A stretch of DNA of 42,144 nucleotides. Origin: Flavobacteriaceae bacterium (GTDB lineage Bacteria; Bacteroidota; Bacteroidia; Flavobacteriales; Flavobacteriaceae). Position 1 is the first letter of the stretch, and every line of letters begins with the position of its first letter. Made by a program: the position numbers and the translations under genes. A model generated the notes under the pieces. It ran no database searches, was not told the origin of the DNA, and saw nothing but the letters and a program-made list of their open reading frames with translations. Below are positions 34,002-42,100 of the stretch, one piece after another. The stretch lies in contig JAKITV010000020.1 of NCBI GenBank assembly GCA_021647885.1, forward strand, positions 1 to 42,144, given 5' to 3'.

Positions 34002-34004
34002 TAA
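33702..34004 (+). CDS. parE: Type II toxin, ParE family
   Basis: A 100-residue RelE/ParE-fold toxin. Family members inhibit DNA gyrase. Segments recognisable are YVLSDAADLDIDAIFDYTEREH (first two helices), NPRIGRERNEIKLGLYSI (the beta-strand core with arginines) and HVIFYRVLKHHIRIVRVFHGSKDI (C-terminal strands with the usual VIFYR and IVRVFHG). The ATG directly follows the parD stop. The stop overlaps that of paiB, which runs the other way, and coincides with the start of the duplicated sequence. Confidence 0.93.
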   Translation: MPDNIKHYVLSDAADLDIDAIFDYTEREHSFNQAIKYLLSLEVVFESLVINPRIGRERNEIKLGLYSITEQEHVIFYRVLKHHIRIVRVFHGSKDIPKQF

Positions 34005-34609
34005 AACACCTTCTCCAAAAACGCTTCAATACTTTGCTGGTTGGCTCTAATAAGTTCTGCTTTGGCATTTGCAATATCACGTGGTTTTTTGTCTTGAGAG
34101 AGTTTAAATTTACCTTCCCAATTAGTGATTTCAATTTCAAACCCTTTTATATAATTAATAGCACGTTCCATTTTAGGGTTTTCTATTGTAAGTACATATT
34201 TATGCTTGGGTTGTTCTAAAAATTCAGTCATTTTAATAAGGCTTTCTTTTACTGTTTTAGCATCTTCAATAGCAGTTACTTTTCCGTTTAGATGTACTTT
34301 AATGTAATTCCAAGTTGGGAGTTGCGTTGTGGTATAAATACTTGGGGAAATATAGCATTGAGGTCCAGAAAATATTATGGTTACATCGTTATTATCTCTC
34401 AATAACTCTGCTTGTGGATTAAACTTATCTATATGTCCTATAAGTTTACCATCCCGATTGCTATCAGAATCTCGATATATGAGTGGCAAATGTGTAATTA
34501 AAGGCTTGTTATCCTTTATAGAAATTACTGTTGCTAATGGATAGGTTTTAATCACTTCTATCATGTGGTTAATGTTATTGTCTTGATGATGTTGTGGTGG
34601 ATATTTCAA
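34001..34609 (-). CDS. paiB: PaiB-family FMN-binding protein
   Basis: A split-barrel flavin-binding protein of 202 residues, annotated in Bacillus as a negative regulator of sporulation and protease genes. Visible are KYPPQHHQDN at the start, VIKTYPLATVISIKDNKPLITHLPLIY, LIGHIDKFNPQAELL, FSGPQCYISPSIYTTTQLPTWNYIKVHLNGKV, and WEGKFKLSQDKKPRDIANA. The start is a TTG at 34609; no ATG fits the family's N-terminus. The end (QSIEAFLEKVF) is duplicated at 33353. It is convergent with parE. Its role in Bacteroidota is unclear. Confidence 0.88.
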   Translation of the reverse strand: MKYPPQHHQDNNINHMIEVIKTYPLATVISIKDNKPLITHLPLIYRDSDSNRDGKLIGHIDKFNPQAELLRDNNDVTIIFSGPQCYISPSIYTTTQLPTWNYIKVHLNGKVTAIEDAKTVKESLIKMTEFLEQPKHKYVLTIENPKMERAINYIKGFEIEITNWEGKFKLSQDKKPRDIANAKAELIRANQQSIEAFLEKVF

Positions 34610-34615
34610 TTTTTT

Positions 34616-34640
34616 GTCATTCCCTCGAAGGAGGGAATCT
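34616..34640. repeat. Dispersed palindrome GTCATTCCCTC-GAAG-GAGGGAATCT
   Basis: A 25-base unit with an 8-bp perfect stem (ATTCCCTC/GAGGGAAT). It is the same design as the unit at 41953-41977 and, in part, that at 17495-17512. It lies right before paiB. Confidence 0.6.
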
Positions 34641-34700
34641 TTTTATTTTAGTTACTATTATTAAATTTTTTGTTCTCGACTGTTTTAGAATAGAAAGAAG

Positions 34701-35153
34701 TTACACTCCAAATTGTGTTAAATGATGTTCTAAATGTTTGTATTGCATTTTCCCTCTTTGTTCAGTGGTAAAATATCCAAATATAGGATGCTTTGGCCAA
34801 TTGGTATTGTCTTTTTTAGCTGCAAACTCACTAATAAGGGTTTCAAGAATGTTTTTTTCTGTTTCAAAGACTTGGGTTTCTGTAATAACAAATTCTTTTG
34901 GTGTTGCTACATTGCGTCTCCAAGGTTTATCGTTATACATCATAGGTTTAAAGAATTTAAATATCATTTTTTTTAAAACTCCAACTTTAGTATTCATTTC
35001 ACGTTTTTCAAGTGCAATTTCTATAGGTAGTTGGTAATGTTTAAGCATTTGCCCAACATTCATTTTTCCCCAATCAGCTTGAGAGTTTTCGTTTAATTTA
35101 TCAATTCTATTTAATATGTCTTGATGCGTTTCAGATTCGAATAAAGATTTCAT
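34701..35153 (-). CDS. DUF1569 / DinB-like protein
   Basis: A 150-residue helical protein of the DUF1569 family within the DinB-like superfamily. Pattern segments are LNRIDKLNENSQADWGKMNVGQMLKHYQLPIEIAL (first two helices, histidine of the DinB metal site), PWRRNVATPKEFVIT, and PKHPIFGYFTTEQRGKMQYKHLEHHLTQFG with the HLEHHLTQF helix carrying further candidate metal histidines. Members act as bacillithiol- or metal-dependent enzymes, or are of unknown function. It is divergent from radC with 50 bases between. Confidence 0.88.
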   Translation of the reverse strand: MKSLFESETHQDILNRIDKLNENSQADWGKMNVGQMLKHYQLPIEIALEKREMNTKVGVLKKMIFKFFKPMMYNDKPWRRNVATPKEFVITETQVFETEKNILETLISEFAAKKDNTNWPKHPIFGYFTTEQRGKMQYKHLEHHLTQFGV

Positions 35154-35203
35154 ATTTGTATAATTTTATTGCTTCTGAAATTTACAATATTTATATTTAT
35201 GCA

Positions 35204-35902
35204 ATGCAAGAAAAACCGCCTTCGTTTTCAATAAAAAATTGGTCGCAAGACGATCAACCAAGAGAAAAATTACTTTATAAAGGTAAAGCAGTATTAAGTG
35301 ACGCAGAATTGGTCGCCATTTTAATCGGTTCTGGCAATAGACAAGAAAGTGCGGTAGCTTTATGTAAACGTATTTTGGCTAGTGTTGATAATAATTTAAG
35401 TGAGCTTGGGAAGTTGTCTATCAAGCAACTTATGGAATTTAAAGGCATAGGAGAAGCAAAAGCTATATCTATTGTAGCAGCTTTAGAATTAGGAAGACGA
35501 CGAAGAGGTGAGGATGCTCTGGAGAAAAAGAAGATTACCTCAAGTGTTTCAGTTTTTGAATTGATGCAACCTATAATTGGCGAATTACCGCATGAAGAGT
35601 TTTGGATAATTTATGTAAATAATTCGAATAAAGTTATCCAGAAAAACCAGCTTAGTAAAGGTGGTATTACAGGAACTTTGGTGGATGTACGATTAGCGTT
35701 AAAAAATGCTTTAGAAGTTGGCGCAACTGGAATTATTTTAGCTCATAACCATCCATCAGGAACATTAAAACCAAGTACAGCAGATAAACAATTAACTCAA
35801 AAATTAAAAACTGCTGGAGAAAGTTTAGATATAAAAGTGTTGGATCATTTAATCATCACAGAAAAAGCATACTTTAGCTTTGCTGACGAAGACTTACTTT
35901 AA
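35204..35902 (+). CDS. radC: RadC-family JAB domain protein
   Basis: A 232-residue protein from ATG 35204 (MQEKPPSFSIKNW); the upstream extension to 35156 is not conserved. It has an N-terminal helix-hairpin-helix part (DAELVAILIGSG, LMEFKGIGEAKAISIVAALELGRRR, about 30-95). The C-terminal MPN/JAB domain has EFWIIYVNNSNKVI and the metal motif HNHPSGTLKPSTAD. RadC is annotated as a DNA-repair protein, but its role has been questioned and it may be a metallopeptidase-like enzyme. It lies alone on the plus strand. Confidence 0.92.
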   Translation: MQEKPPSFSIKNWSQDDQPREKLLYKGKAVLSDAELVAILIGSGNRQESAVALCKRILASVDNNLSELGKLSIKQLMEFKGIGEAKAISIVAALELGRRRRGEDALEKKKITSSVSVFELMQPIIGELPHEEFWIIYVNNSNKVIQKNQLSKGGITGTLVDVRLALKNALEVGATGIILAHNHPSGTLKPSTADKQLTQKLKTAGESLDIKVLDHLIITEKAYFSFADEDLL

Positions 35903-35984
35903 AATTGAATAGTAATTAAAGGTTTTAATACTAACAGAACAGAATGGAATTTGTAATTTTAAAATTTGGAATTTACCACAGTTG

Positions 35985-37286
35985 ATGCTTTTAGTTTATA
36001 CTCATAAAATAACACCTCGATTAAAATACACCTTCAAGCAAATTTGTACTCGAATTTTAGGAATTCCAGTTTCGTTTACAACAACTATTGAAGCGTTTAT
36101 TGCTCACGATAGTTTAAAAATATCTTATACGAGACAACCTTTAAGCAACGAATTATTTATTCGTAGTCACAATTTGTTATTTGAACAAGGATTGTCGGAT
36201 ATTGAAATACATGTGCAAAATTGGGACAACACAAAATGTTTTTTCAATACAGGAGAAAAGAGTGCTGTTCCGTTCGATATTTTTGCTGCATCATTTTATT
36301 TATTAAGTCGTTATGAAGAATATTTACCACATGTTAAAGATGAATATGGTCGTTTTACGGCTAAAGACAGTTTAGCTTTTAAAAATAATTTTCTACAAAA
36401 ACCTGTAGTAGATATTTGGGCTAATAAGTTTAAAATAGTATTACAACAGCGTTTTCCTAATTATAAGTTTAGTTCTCGTAAATTCCTTATTACACCAATT
36501 ATAGATGTGCCAATGGCATACTATTTTCAGCAGAAAGGGTTAATGAGAACAATAGGAGGAACTTTAAACGATGTTTTAAAGTTTAAATTAAAACAATTAT
36601 ACCAACGCTATCTAGTGCTGCTTAAATTTAAAAGAGACCCTTATAATACGTTTAAGTGGATACTTAATAAGCAAAAGCATACAAAGCATAAGTTTATATT
36701 TTTCTTTTTGATTGGAGACTATTCTACCTACGATAAAAACGTGAGTGTTAATAAGCGAAAATTTGTTTCTTTAATCAAATCTGTTGCAGATTACAGTAGA
36801 GTTGGTTTAAAAGCTTCCTATTTTGCATTAGAAGATTTTAAAACTTTAAAAATTGAGAAAATTAAAATGGAATCTATTATTAATAATTCTTTAGAAGCTT
36901 CTAGAAATTCATTTTCTAAATTGAATTTACCAAATAGTTATAGAAATCTTATCGACCTTGAAATTAAGGAAGACTATACGATGGGTTATGTAAACGAAAT
37001 TGGATTTAGAGCAGGTACTTGTACGCCTTTTTTGTTTTATGATATGGATTATGAAATACAGACGCCATTAATGGTGAACAGCTTTCATTTAATGGATTAT
37101 GCATTATTAAAAAATACGTCACTATTGGATAAAAAAGAAACGCTTAATAAAATTATTAATGAAATAAAACAAGTTAAAGGAACTTTTACTCCAGTATTTC
37201 ATAATTATACATTTAGCAATGAAGAAAGGTGGCAAGGGTTTAAAGAATTGTTTACTATAATTTTAGATTCGGCCAATGAAGATTAA
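35985..37286 (+). CDS. Polysaccharide-deacetylase-like protein (DUF7033 type)
   Basis: A protein of 433 residues from ATG 35985 (the preceding TTG is not needed). It opens with LLVYTHKITPRLKYTFKQICTRILGIPVSF, then VPFDIFAASFYLLSRYEEYLP, typical of a flavobacterial protein family annotated as polysaccharide deacetylase with an N-terminal DUF7033 region. The barrel part shows ITPIIDVPMAY in place of the NodB TFDxxxD motif, ASYFALEDF, and GYVNEIGFRAGTCTPFLFYD with the arginine loop. The catalytic Asp-His-His triad is only partly recognisable. The gene overlaps yjjG by 11 bases and is probably co-transcribed with it. Confidence 0.75.
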   Translation: MLLVYTHKITPRLKYTFKQICTRILGIPVSFTTTIEAFIAHDSLKISYTRQPLSNELFIRSHNLLFEQGLSDIEIHVQNWDNTKCFFNTGEKSAVPFDIFAASFYLLSRYEEYLPHVKDEYGRFTAKDSLAFKNNFLQKPVVDIWANKFKIVLQQRFPNYKFSSRKFLITPIIDVPMAYYFQQKGLMRTIGGTLNDVLKFKLKQLYQRYLVLLKFKRDPYNTFKWILNKQKHTKHKFIFFFLIGDYSTYDKNVSVNKRKFVSLIKSVADYSRVGLKASYFALEDFKTLKIEKIKMESIINNSLEASRNSFSKLNLPNSYRNLIDLEIKEDYTMGYVNEIGFRAGTCTPFLFYDMDYEIQTPLMVNSFHLMDYALLKNTSLLDKKETLNKIINEIKQVKGTFTPVFHNYTFSNEERWQGFKELFTIILDSANED

Positions 37287-37965
37287 TAATATTTCTCATA
37301 TTTTTTTCGATCTAGATCATACGCTTTGGGATTTTGATAAAAACTCGGCACTTACTTTCGAAAAAATATTCGGACTTAATAATTTAGATATTAATCTAGA
37401 CGAATTTATAGAAATTTATGAACCTATAAACTTTCAGTATTGGAAATTATATAGAGAAGAAAAAATTGATAAAGCATCGTTGCGATACGGAAGGCTTAAT
37501 GATGCTTTTAACACGCTAAATATAAAGATTAAAACGAGTATGATTTATAAGCTTTCCAACGATTATATTTCGTTTTTATCAACCTTTAATCATTTGTTTG
37601 ATGGCACTATAGAAATATTAGAATACTTACACATAAAATATAAACTTCACATTATTACAAATGGGTTTAATGAAGTACAACAAGGCAAATTAAACAATGC
37701 TAAAATTGATAAATATTTTGTTACAGTGACAAATTCTGAAATGGTTGGCGTAAAAAAACCAAATCCTAAAATTTTTAAACATGCTTTAAGTGTGGCTAAT
37801 GCGAACCAAGAAAATAGTATTATGATAGGCGATAATTATGAAGCAGATATATTAGGAGCTTTAAATTTTGGTGTAGATGCTATTTGTTTTAATTACCATA
37901 AGGAAACTCTAGGAAAAGAGGTAAAGCAGGTTGACAATCTTCTTCAATTAAAACAATATTTATAG
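37276..37965 (+). CDS. YjjG-family noncanonical pyrimidine nucleotidase (HAD)
   Basis: A HAD-superfamily phosphatase of 229 residues that hydrolyses nucleoside monophosphates, including damaged pyrimidines. Motif I is FFDLDHTLWDF, with the nucleophile Asp (residue 13 or so) and the DLDHTLWD form characteristic of YjjG. Motif II is HIITNG, motif III a lysine in VGVKKPNPKIF, and motif IV MIGDNYEADILGALNFGV. The helical cap lies between about 20 and 90. The start overlaps the upstream deacetylase-like gene. Confidence 0.9.
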   Translation: MKINNISHIFFDLDHTLWDFDKNSALTFEKIFGLNNLDINLDEFIEIYEPINFQYWKLYREEKIDKASLRYGRLNDAFNTLNIKIKTSMIYKLSNDYISFLSTFNHLFDGTIEILEYLHIKYKLHIITNGFNEVQQGKLNNAKIDKYFVTVTNSEMVGVKKPNPKIFKHALSVANANQENSIMIGDNYEADILGALNFGVDAICFNYHKETLGKEVKQVDNLLQLKQYL

Positions 37966-38003
37966 CTATATTTACAATCCACTTAATTAAAATTTTTTGA
38001 AAC

Positions 38004-38855
38004 ATGAATAAAGTGATATTAGCATTAAGCTTAATGTTAGGATGTTTAACTTTTAGTAAAGCGCAAACTAATTTAAACGATTATAAATATGTAATTGTTC
38101 CAAATAAATTTGATTTTTTAAAAGAAGCAGATAAATATCAATTAAACTCTTTAACTAAATTTTTATTTAATAAATATGGGTTTGAAGCTTTTATGGTTAA
38201 CGAACAATTTCCACAAGATTTAGTTAAAAATGCATGTTTGTCTTTACGCTCGGAAGTTATAAATGATTCTGGAATGTTTAAAACTAAACTTATGGTTGTG
38301 CTGAAAAACTGTAATAATGAAATTATTTTCACTTCTAGAGTAGGAGAGACCAAAGAAAAGGAATTTAAAAAAGCTTATAATCTTGCATTGAGAGATGCTT
38401 TTATATCTTTTGAAACCATTAATTATAGTTATAAACCAAATGATAAGATGGTTGCTGAAACACGTCAAATAAAACCAACAACTACTCAAGAAATTGAAAA
38501 ATTAAAAGAAGAGATTAAAACTTTAAAAGAAGAAAAATATTCTAGCATTAAAGTATCTGCTAAAGTTGAAGATAAGAAAGTTGAAATAGTAGAGGAAACT
38601 GTAGTAGTCCCAGAAGTTAAAAAAGTAAATACAGTTAAGACTTCAAATGTTTTATACGTACAGGAAATTGTAAATGGTTTTCAAATTGTTGATTCTACAC
38701 CAAAAATAGTTATGATTTTATTAGTGACGCCAAAACAAGATGTTTTCATAGTAAAAGGTAAGGATGCAATAGTTTATAAAGAAGATGGCTTTTGGTATTT
38801 GTCAGAAAATAATGGTTTGAAAACAACTACAAAAACCTTAAATATTAAGTTCTAG
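38004..38855 (+). CDS. Secreted hypothetical protein, flavobacterial type
   Basis: A 283-residue protein with a signal peptide ending in FSKAQ (about residue 21). The mature N-terminal half (NDYKYVIVPNKFDFLKEADKYQLNSLTKFLFNKYGFEAF...CLSLRSEVINDSGMFKTKLMVVLKNCNNEIIFTS) resembles a conserved but unnamed periplasmic family of flavobacteria. A charged coiled-coil stretch (about 160-180, EIEKLKEEIKTLKEEK) and a Val/Glu/Lys-rich linker follow. The C-terminal 75 residues (VLYVQEIVNGFQIVDSTPKIVMILLVTP) form a separate small domain. It lies between yjjG and rarA and has no terminator of its own that I can see. Confidence 0.78.
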   Translation: MNKVILALSLMLGCLTFSKAQTNLNDYKYVIVPNKFDFLKEADKYQLNSLTKFLFNKYGFEAFMVNEQFPQDLVKNACLSLRSEVINDSGMFKTKLMVVLKNCNNEIIFTSRVGETKEKEFKKAYNLALRDAFISFETINYSYKPNDKMVAETRQIKPTTTQEIEKLKEEIKTLKEEKYSSIKVSAKVEDKKVEIVEETVVVPEVKKVNTVKTSNVLYVQEIVNGFQIVDSTPKIVMILLVTPKQDVFIVKGKDAIVYKEDGFWYLSENNGLKTTTKTLNIKF

Positions 38856-38863
38856 TAATTAAT

Positions 38864-40141
38864 TTAATAACTGTATTTATCTTTCCAACGTTGTTTTAAA
38901 AATTCACGTAAACCATTTTCACGAGGATTATTTCCAGGATCATAAAATGTAGTATCCTTAATTTCATCTGGTAAGAATTCATGCTTAACAAAATTACTTT
39001 CATAATCATGAGCATATTGGTAATCCTCACCATAGCCTAACTCTTTCATAAGTTTAGTTGGAGCGTTTCTTAAAGATAAGGGAACACTTAAATCTCCTGT
39101 TTCTTTTACTTTTTCTTGTGCATTTTTTATAGCTTGGTACGAAGCATTACTTTTTGCCGAACACGCTAAATACGTGGCACATTGACTCAAAATAATCCGC
39201 GATTCAGGATAACCAATAGCAGTAACCGCTTGAAATGTACTATTTGCAATAACCAAAGCCGTTGGGTTAGCATTACCAATATCTTCACTGGCAAGGATTA
39301 ACATTCTTCGAGCAATAAATTTTAAATCTTCGCCACCTTCTATCATTCTGGCTAACCAATATACAGCAGCATTTGGATCGCTTCCACGAATAGATTTTAT
39401 AAATGCAGAAATAATATCGTAATGTTGTTCGCCGGTTTTATCGTAACGAACTGTATTATTTTGAACTTTTTGTAATACAACTTCATTTGTAATTACGATT
39501 TCTTTTGAATCATCAGAACTTACGATAAGCTCAAAAATATTCAACAATTTTCGAGCATCTCCTCCAGAAAGACGCAATAAAGCATCAGTTTCTTTAAGTG
39601 TTATACTTTTTTTAGATATCTGCTCATCTTTTTCAATAGCACGCTTTAAAAGGGCTTCTAAATCTTTTTTATCAAAAGAATTTAAAATATAAACTTGGCA
39701 GCGTGATAACAAAGCAGGTATTACCTCAAAACTCGGATTTTCGGTTGTAGCACCAATTAAAGTTACCCAACCTTTTTCTACAGCCTGCAATAAAGAATCC
39801 TGTTGGGATTTACTAAACCTATGAATTTCATCAATAAATAAAATAGGGTTTTTTGTAGTAAATAAACCACCACTTTGTTTGGCTTTATTAATAATTTCAC
39901 GAACAGCTGCAACACCAGAATTAATTGCACTTAATGCATAAAAGGGACGAGCAGATGTATTAGCAATAATATATGCAAGAGTGGTTTTTCCAGTTCCGGG
40001 TGGTCCCCAAAAAATCATAGACGGAATAAGCCCTTGCTTAATATGTTGCGTTAAAGCACCTTCTTTGCCAACCAAGTGCAATTGACTCACAAATTCCTCT
40101 AAAGATTTTGGTCTTAAACGTTCTGCTAAAGGCTCGTTCAT
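38864..40141 (-). CDS. rarA: Replication-associated recombination protein A (RarA/MgsA)
   Basis: An AAA+ ATPase of 425 residues, related to clamp loaders, that acts at stalled replication forks. It has Walker A GPPGTGKT, Walker [11 protein letters not shown], sensor 1 in GATTENPSF, the arginine finger in ALLSRCQVY, and the C-terminal tetramerisation domain ([49 protein letters not shown]). Length and order match the family. It is convergent with the secreted hypothetical gene and divergent from the rhomboid gene. Confidence 0.96.
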   Translation of the reverse strand: MNEPLAERLRPKSLEEFVSQLHLVGKEGALTQHIKQGLIPSMIFWGPPGTGKTTLAYIIANTSARPFYALSAINSGVAAVREIINKAKQSGGLFTTKNPILFIDEIHRFSKSQQDSLLQAVEKGWVTLIGATTENPSFEVIPALLSRCQVYILNSFDKKDLEALLKRAIEKDEQISKKSITLKETDALLRLSGGDARKLLNIFELIVSSDDSKEIVITNEVVLQKVQNNTVRYDKTGEQHYDIISAFIKSIRGSDPNAAVYWLARMIEGGEDLKFIARRMLILASEDIGNANPTALVIANSTFQAVTAIGYPESRIILSQCATYLACSAKSNASYQAIKNAQEKVKETGDLSVPLSLRNAPTKLMKELGYGEDYQYAHDYESNFVKHEFLPDEIKDTTFYDPGNNPRENGLREFLKQRWKDKYSY

Positions 40142-40277
40142 AACGTAAAATTACGGTATTTATTTCTTTCAAAAATGAGAATCCCTTTAAAAGAATTCAA
40201 ATGTATTCAGTATGACAATTTATCATTAAATCAATAAATGGTTAGCTAATTGCAATCTTTTGTATAATTTTAAGTAT

Positions 40278-41012
40278 ATGAATAATCAAGACCAATTTAA
40301 ATTTTCTACAGGAGTTATAGGGTATCCTATTTTATTCATACTAATTATTTGGATAGTTTTTTGGGTTGAAGTTCGTTTTGGATATAGTTTTAACTCATTT
40401 GGAGTTTATCCAAGAACTTTAACAGGTTTAAGAGGTATTATATTTAGCCCTTTTATACATAGTGATATTGAGCATTTATACCATAATACAATTCCTTTGT
40501 TTGTGCTCTCGGTTGCGCTATTTTATTTCTATAGAACAATTTCTTGGAAGATAATTTTTTATGGCATCTTACTTTCTGGATTTTTAACATGGAGCATAGG
40601 TCGTCCTGCAAATCATATAGGAGCAAGTGGTTTGGTTTATGTACTCATGAGTTTTACACTGTTTAAAGGTGTTTTCACTAGACATTTTAGGTTAATTGCA
40701 CTCTCACTTTTAATAGTTTTTCTTTATGGAAGTATGATTTGGTATGTGTTTCCTGTAAAAGAGAATATGTCTTGGGAAGGGCATTTGTCTGGACTTATTG
40801 TAGGATTATTTTTTGCCCTAATTTTTAAGAAGTCTATTGCTAAGCCAAAAAAGTATGCTTGGGAACACGAAGATTATAATGAAGATAACGATCCCTTTTT
40901 AAAACATTTTGATGCAGATGGAAATTTCGTTGAAAACATTGAAGAGAATGGTGAAGACGAAAATGTGTCTTCAAAGATAACTTACCATTTCAAGCAGAAA
41001 AAGAAAGATTAA
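40278..41012 (+). CDS. Rhomboid-family intramembrane serine protease
   Basis: A polytopic membrane protease of 244 residues from ATG 40278 (MNNQDQFKFSTG). The six-helix core runs from about 15 to 190. The HN in LYHNTIPLF supplies the oxyanion residues, GASG gives catalytic Ser117, and the sixth segment carries catalytic His169 in EGHLSGLIVG. A hydrophilic, acidic C-terminal tail (about 195-244) ends in the cytosol or periplasm and is often variable. The substrate is unknown. The stop is three bases into the convergent rlmB end. Confidence 0.92.
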   Translation: MNNQDQFKFSTGVIGYPILFILIIWIVFWVEVRFGYSFNSFGVYPRTLTGLRGIIFSPFIHSDIEHLYHNTIPLFVLSVALFYFYRTISWKIIFYGILLSGFLTWSIGRPANHIGASGLVYVLMSFTLFKGVFTRHFRLIALSLLIVFLYGSMIWYVFPVKENMSWEGHLSGLIVGLFFALIFKKSIAKPKKYAWEHEDYNEDNDPFLKHFDADGNFVENIEENGEDENVSSKITYHFKQKKKD

Positions 41013-41743
41013 AGCCTTTGTCTAACAGCTTCATATAAAAATGCACCACAAGCAACTGAAACATTAAGCGATCCAATTTCTCCATACATTGGTAATTTAG
41101 CTCTGTTATCTGCTAATTTAATAATAGAAGGCGAAATACCTTTGCCTTCCGATCCCATAATTATTGCACAAGGTTCTGCAAATGAAACATCATAAATAGT
41201 ATCTTCTGTTTTTTCAGTAGCTGTTATAATTTTTATTCCAGAAGCTTGTAAATGAAACATAGCATCTTTAATATGATCTACTTTACAAATTGGAACATTA
41301 AAAACAGCGCCAGCACTTGTTTTAACTGTATCTCCATTAATTGGAGCACCGCCTTTTTTCTGAATAATTATTCCATCAACTCCAGTACATTCTGCGGTTC
41401 TGATGATAGCTCCAAAGTTTCTTACATCACTTATTTGATCTAAAAGCAAGAATAATGGTGTTTTCCCAGATTCAATTACATTAATAACAAGATTTTCTAA
41501 ATCATAAAACTCTATAGGTGAGATTTGTGCAACAGCACCTTGATGATTTTTGTTTGTAAGTCTATTAAGTTTTTCTACTGGAACATAAGAAACATTAATA
41601 GAATGCTTTCTAATAAGACTTTCAAGTTCGTTAAATAGTTCACATCTTAATCCTTTTTGGAGAAAAACCTTATCAATAGTTTTATTAGAGTTAATGGCTT
41701 CAATTATGGCTCTTATGCCGAATATTTTGGTTTGGTTTTTCAT
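41009..41743 (-). CDS. rlmB: 23S rRNA (guanosine-2251-2'-O)-methyltransferase RlmB
   Basis: A SPOUT 2'-O-methyltransferase of 244 residues that modifies G2251 in the peptidyltransferase P loop. It has the N-terminal L30e-like domain (IFGIRAIIEAINSNKTIDKVFLQKGL) and then the SPOUT motifs LLLDQISDVRNFGAIIRTAECTGVDGII, IIMGSEGKGIS, and KLPMYGEIGSLNVSVACGAFLYEAVRQR. RlmB-type linkage DDxFxxVPVExLNxLT is seen as SYVPVEKLNRLTNKNHQGAVAQI. It has its own -7 element just before the ATG. Confidence 0.95.
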   Translation of the reverse strand: MKNQTKIFGIRAIIEAINSNKTIDKVFLQKGLRCELFNELESLIRKHSINVSYVPVEKLNRLTNKNHQGAVAQISPIEFYDLENLVINVIESGKTPLFLLLDQISDVRNFGAIIRTAECTGVDGIIIQKKGGAPINGDTVKTSAGAVFNVPICKVDHIKDAMFHLQASGIKIITATEKTEDTIYDVSFAEPCAIIMGSEGKGISPSIIKLADNRAKLPMYGEIGSLNVSVACGAFLYEAVRQRL

Positions 41744-41748
41744 TTGAG

Positions 41749-41756
41749 CAAATGTA
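41749..41756 (-). promoter_or_regulatory. -7 element (TACATTTG) of rlmB
   Basis: Exact TAnnTTTG match on the minus strand, five bases before the rlmB ATG. The message would be nearly leaderless. Confidence 0.45.
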
Positions 41757-41917
41757 TAAAAAACCTTTCTAACAAAAATATCTTTTAAAAAAAAATAGAC
41801 TTTATCGTTTTTAATATTTTTTTATTATAGTAATAATGTTTAGCTTATTCAAATTAGTTATATAAAATTAAAAGAAGAGCCCTCTTGAGTTTTATGGTCT
41901 CTTAATCGAAAAGAATT

Positions 41918-41977
41918 CCTCGATGCTTTGCGTCGAGGTTTTCTTTGAAATTGTCATTTTCACGAAAGCAGGAATCT
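41918..41977. repeat. Hairpin and dispersed 25-base unit
   Basis: CCTCGATG-CTTTG-CGTCGAGG (41918-41938), an 8-bp stem with one wobble followed by TTTTCTTTG, stands next to GTCATTTTCACGAAAGCAGGAATCT (41953-41977). The latter is a decayed relative of the unit at 34616-34640. Confidence 0.5.
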
Positions 41978-42062
41978 AAATAATAGAATTTTGTGTTTTG
42001 ACCCAATAGGTTAAAATAGGCACTTTCAGAAGTAATCAAATTTTGAAAAAAGCATAGATTTT

Positions 42063-42100
42063 AATCTTGATGATTTATCTAAAATCATCAGGATTTTTGT
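42063..42100 (+). terminator. Strong terminator-like hairpin at the window end
   Basis: AATC-T-TGATGATTT with AAATCATCA-G-GATT gives a 14-bp stem including one wobble and a five-base loop, followed by TTTTGTTTTTTG on the plus strand. No plus-strand gene precedes it here. Confidence 0.6.
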
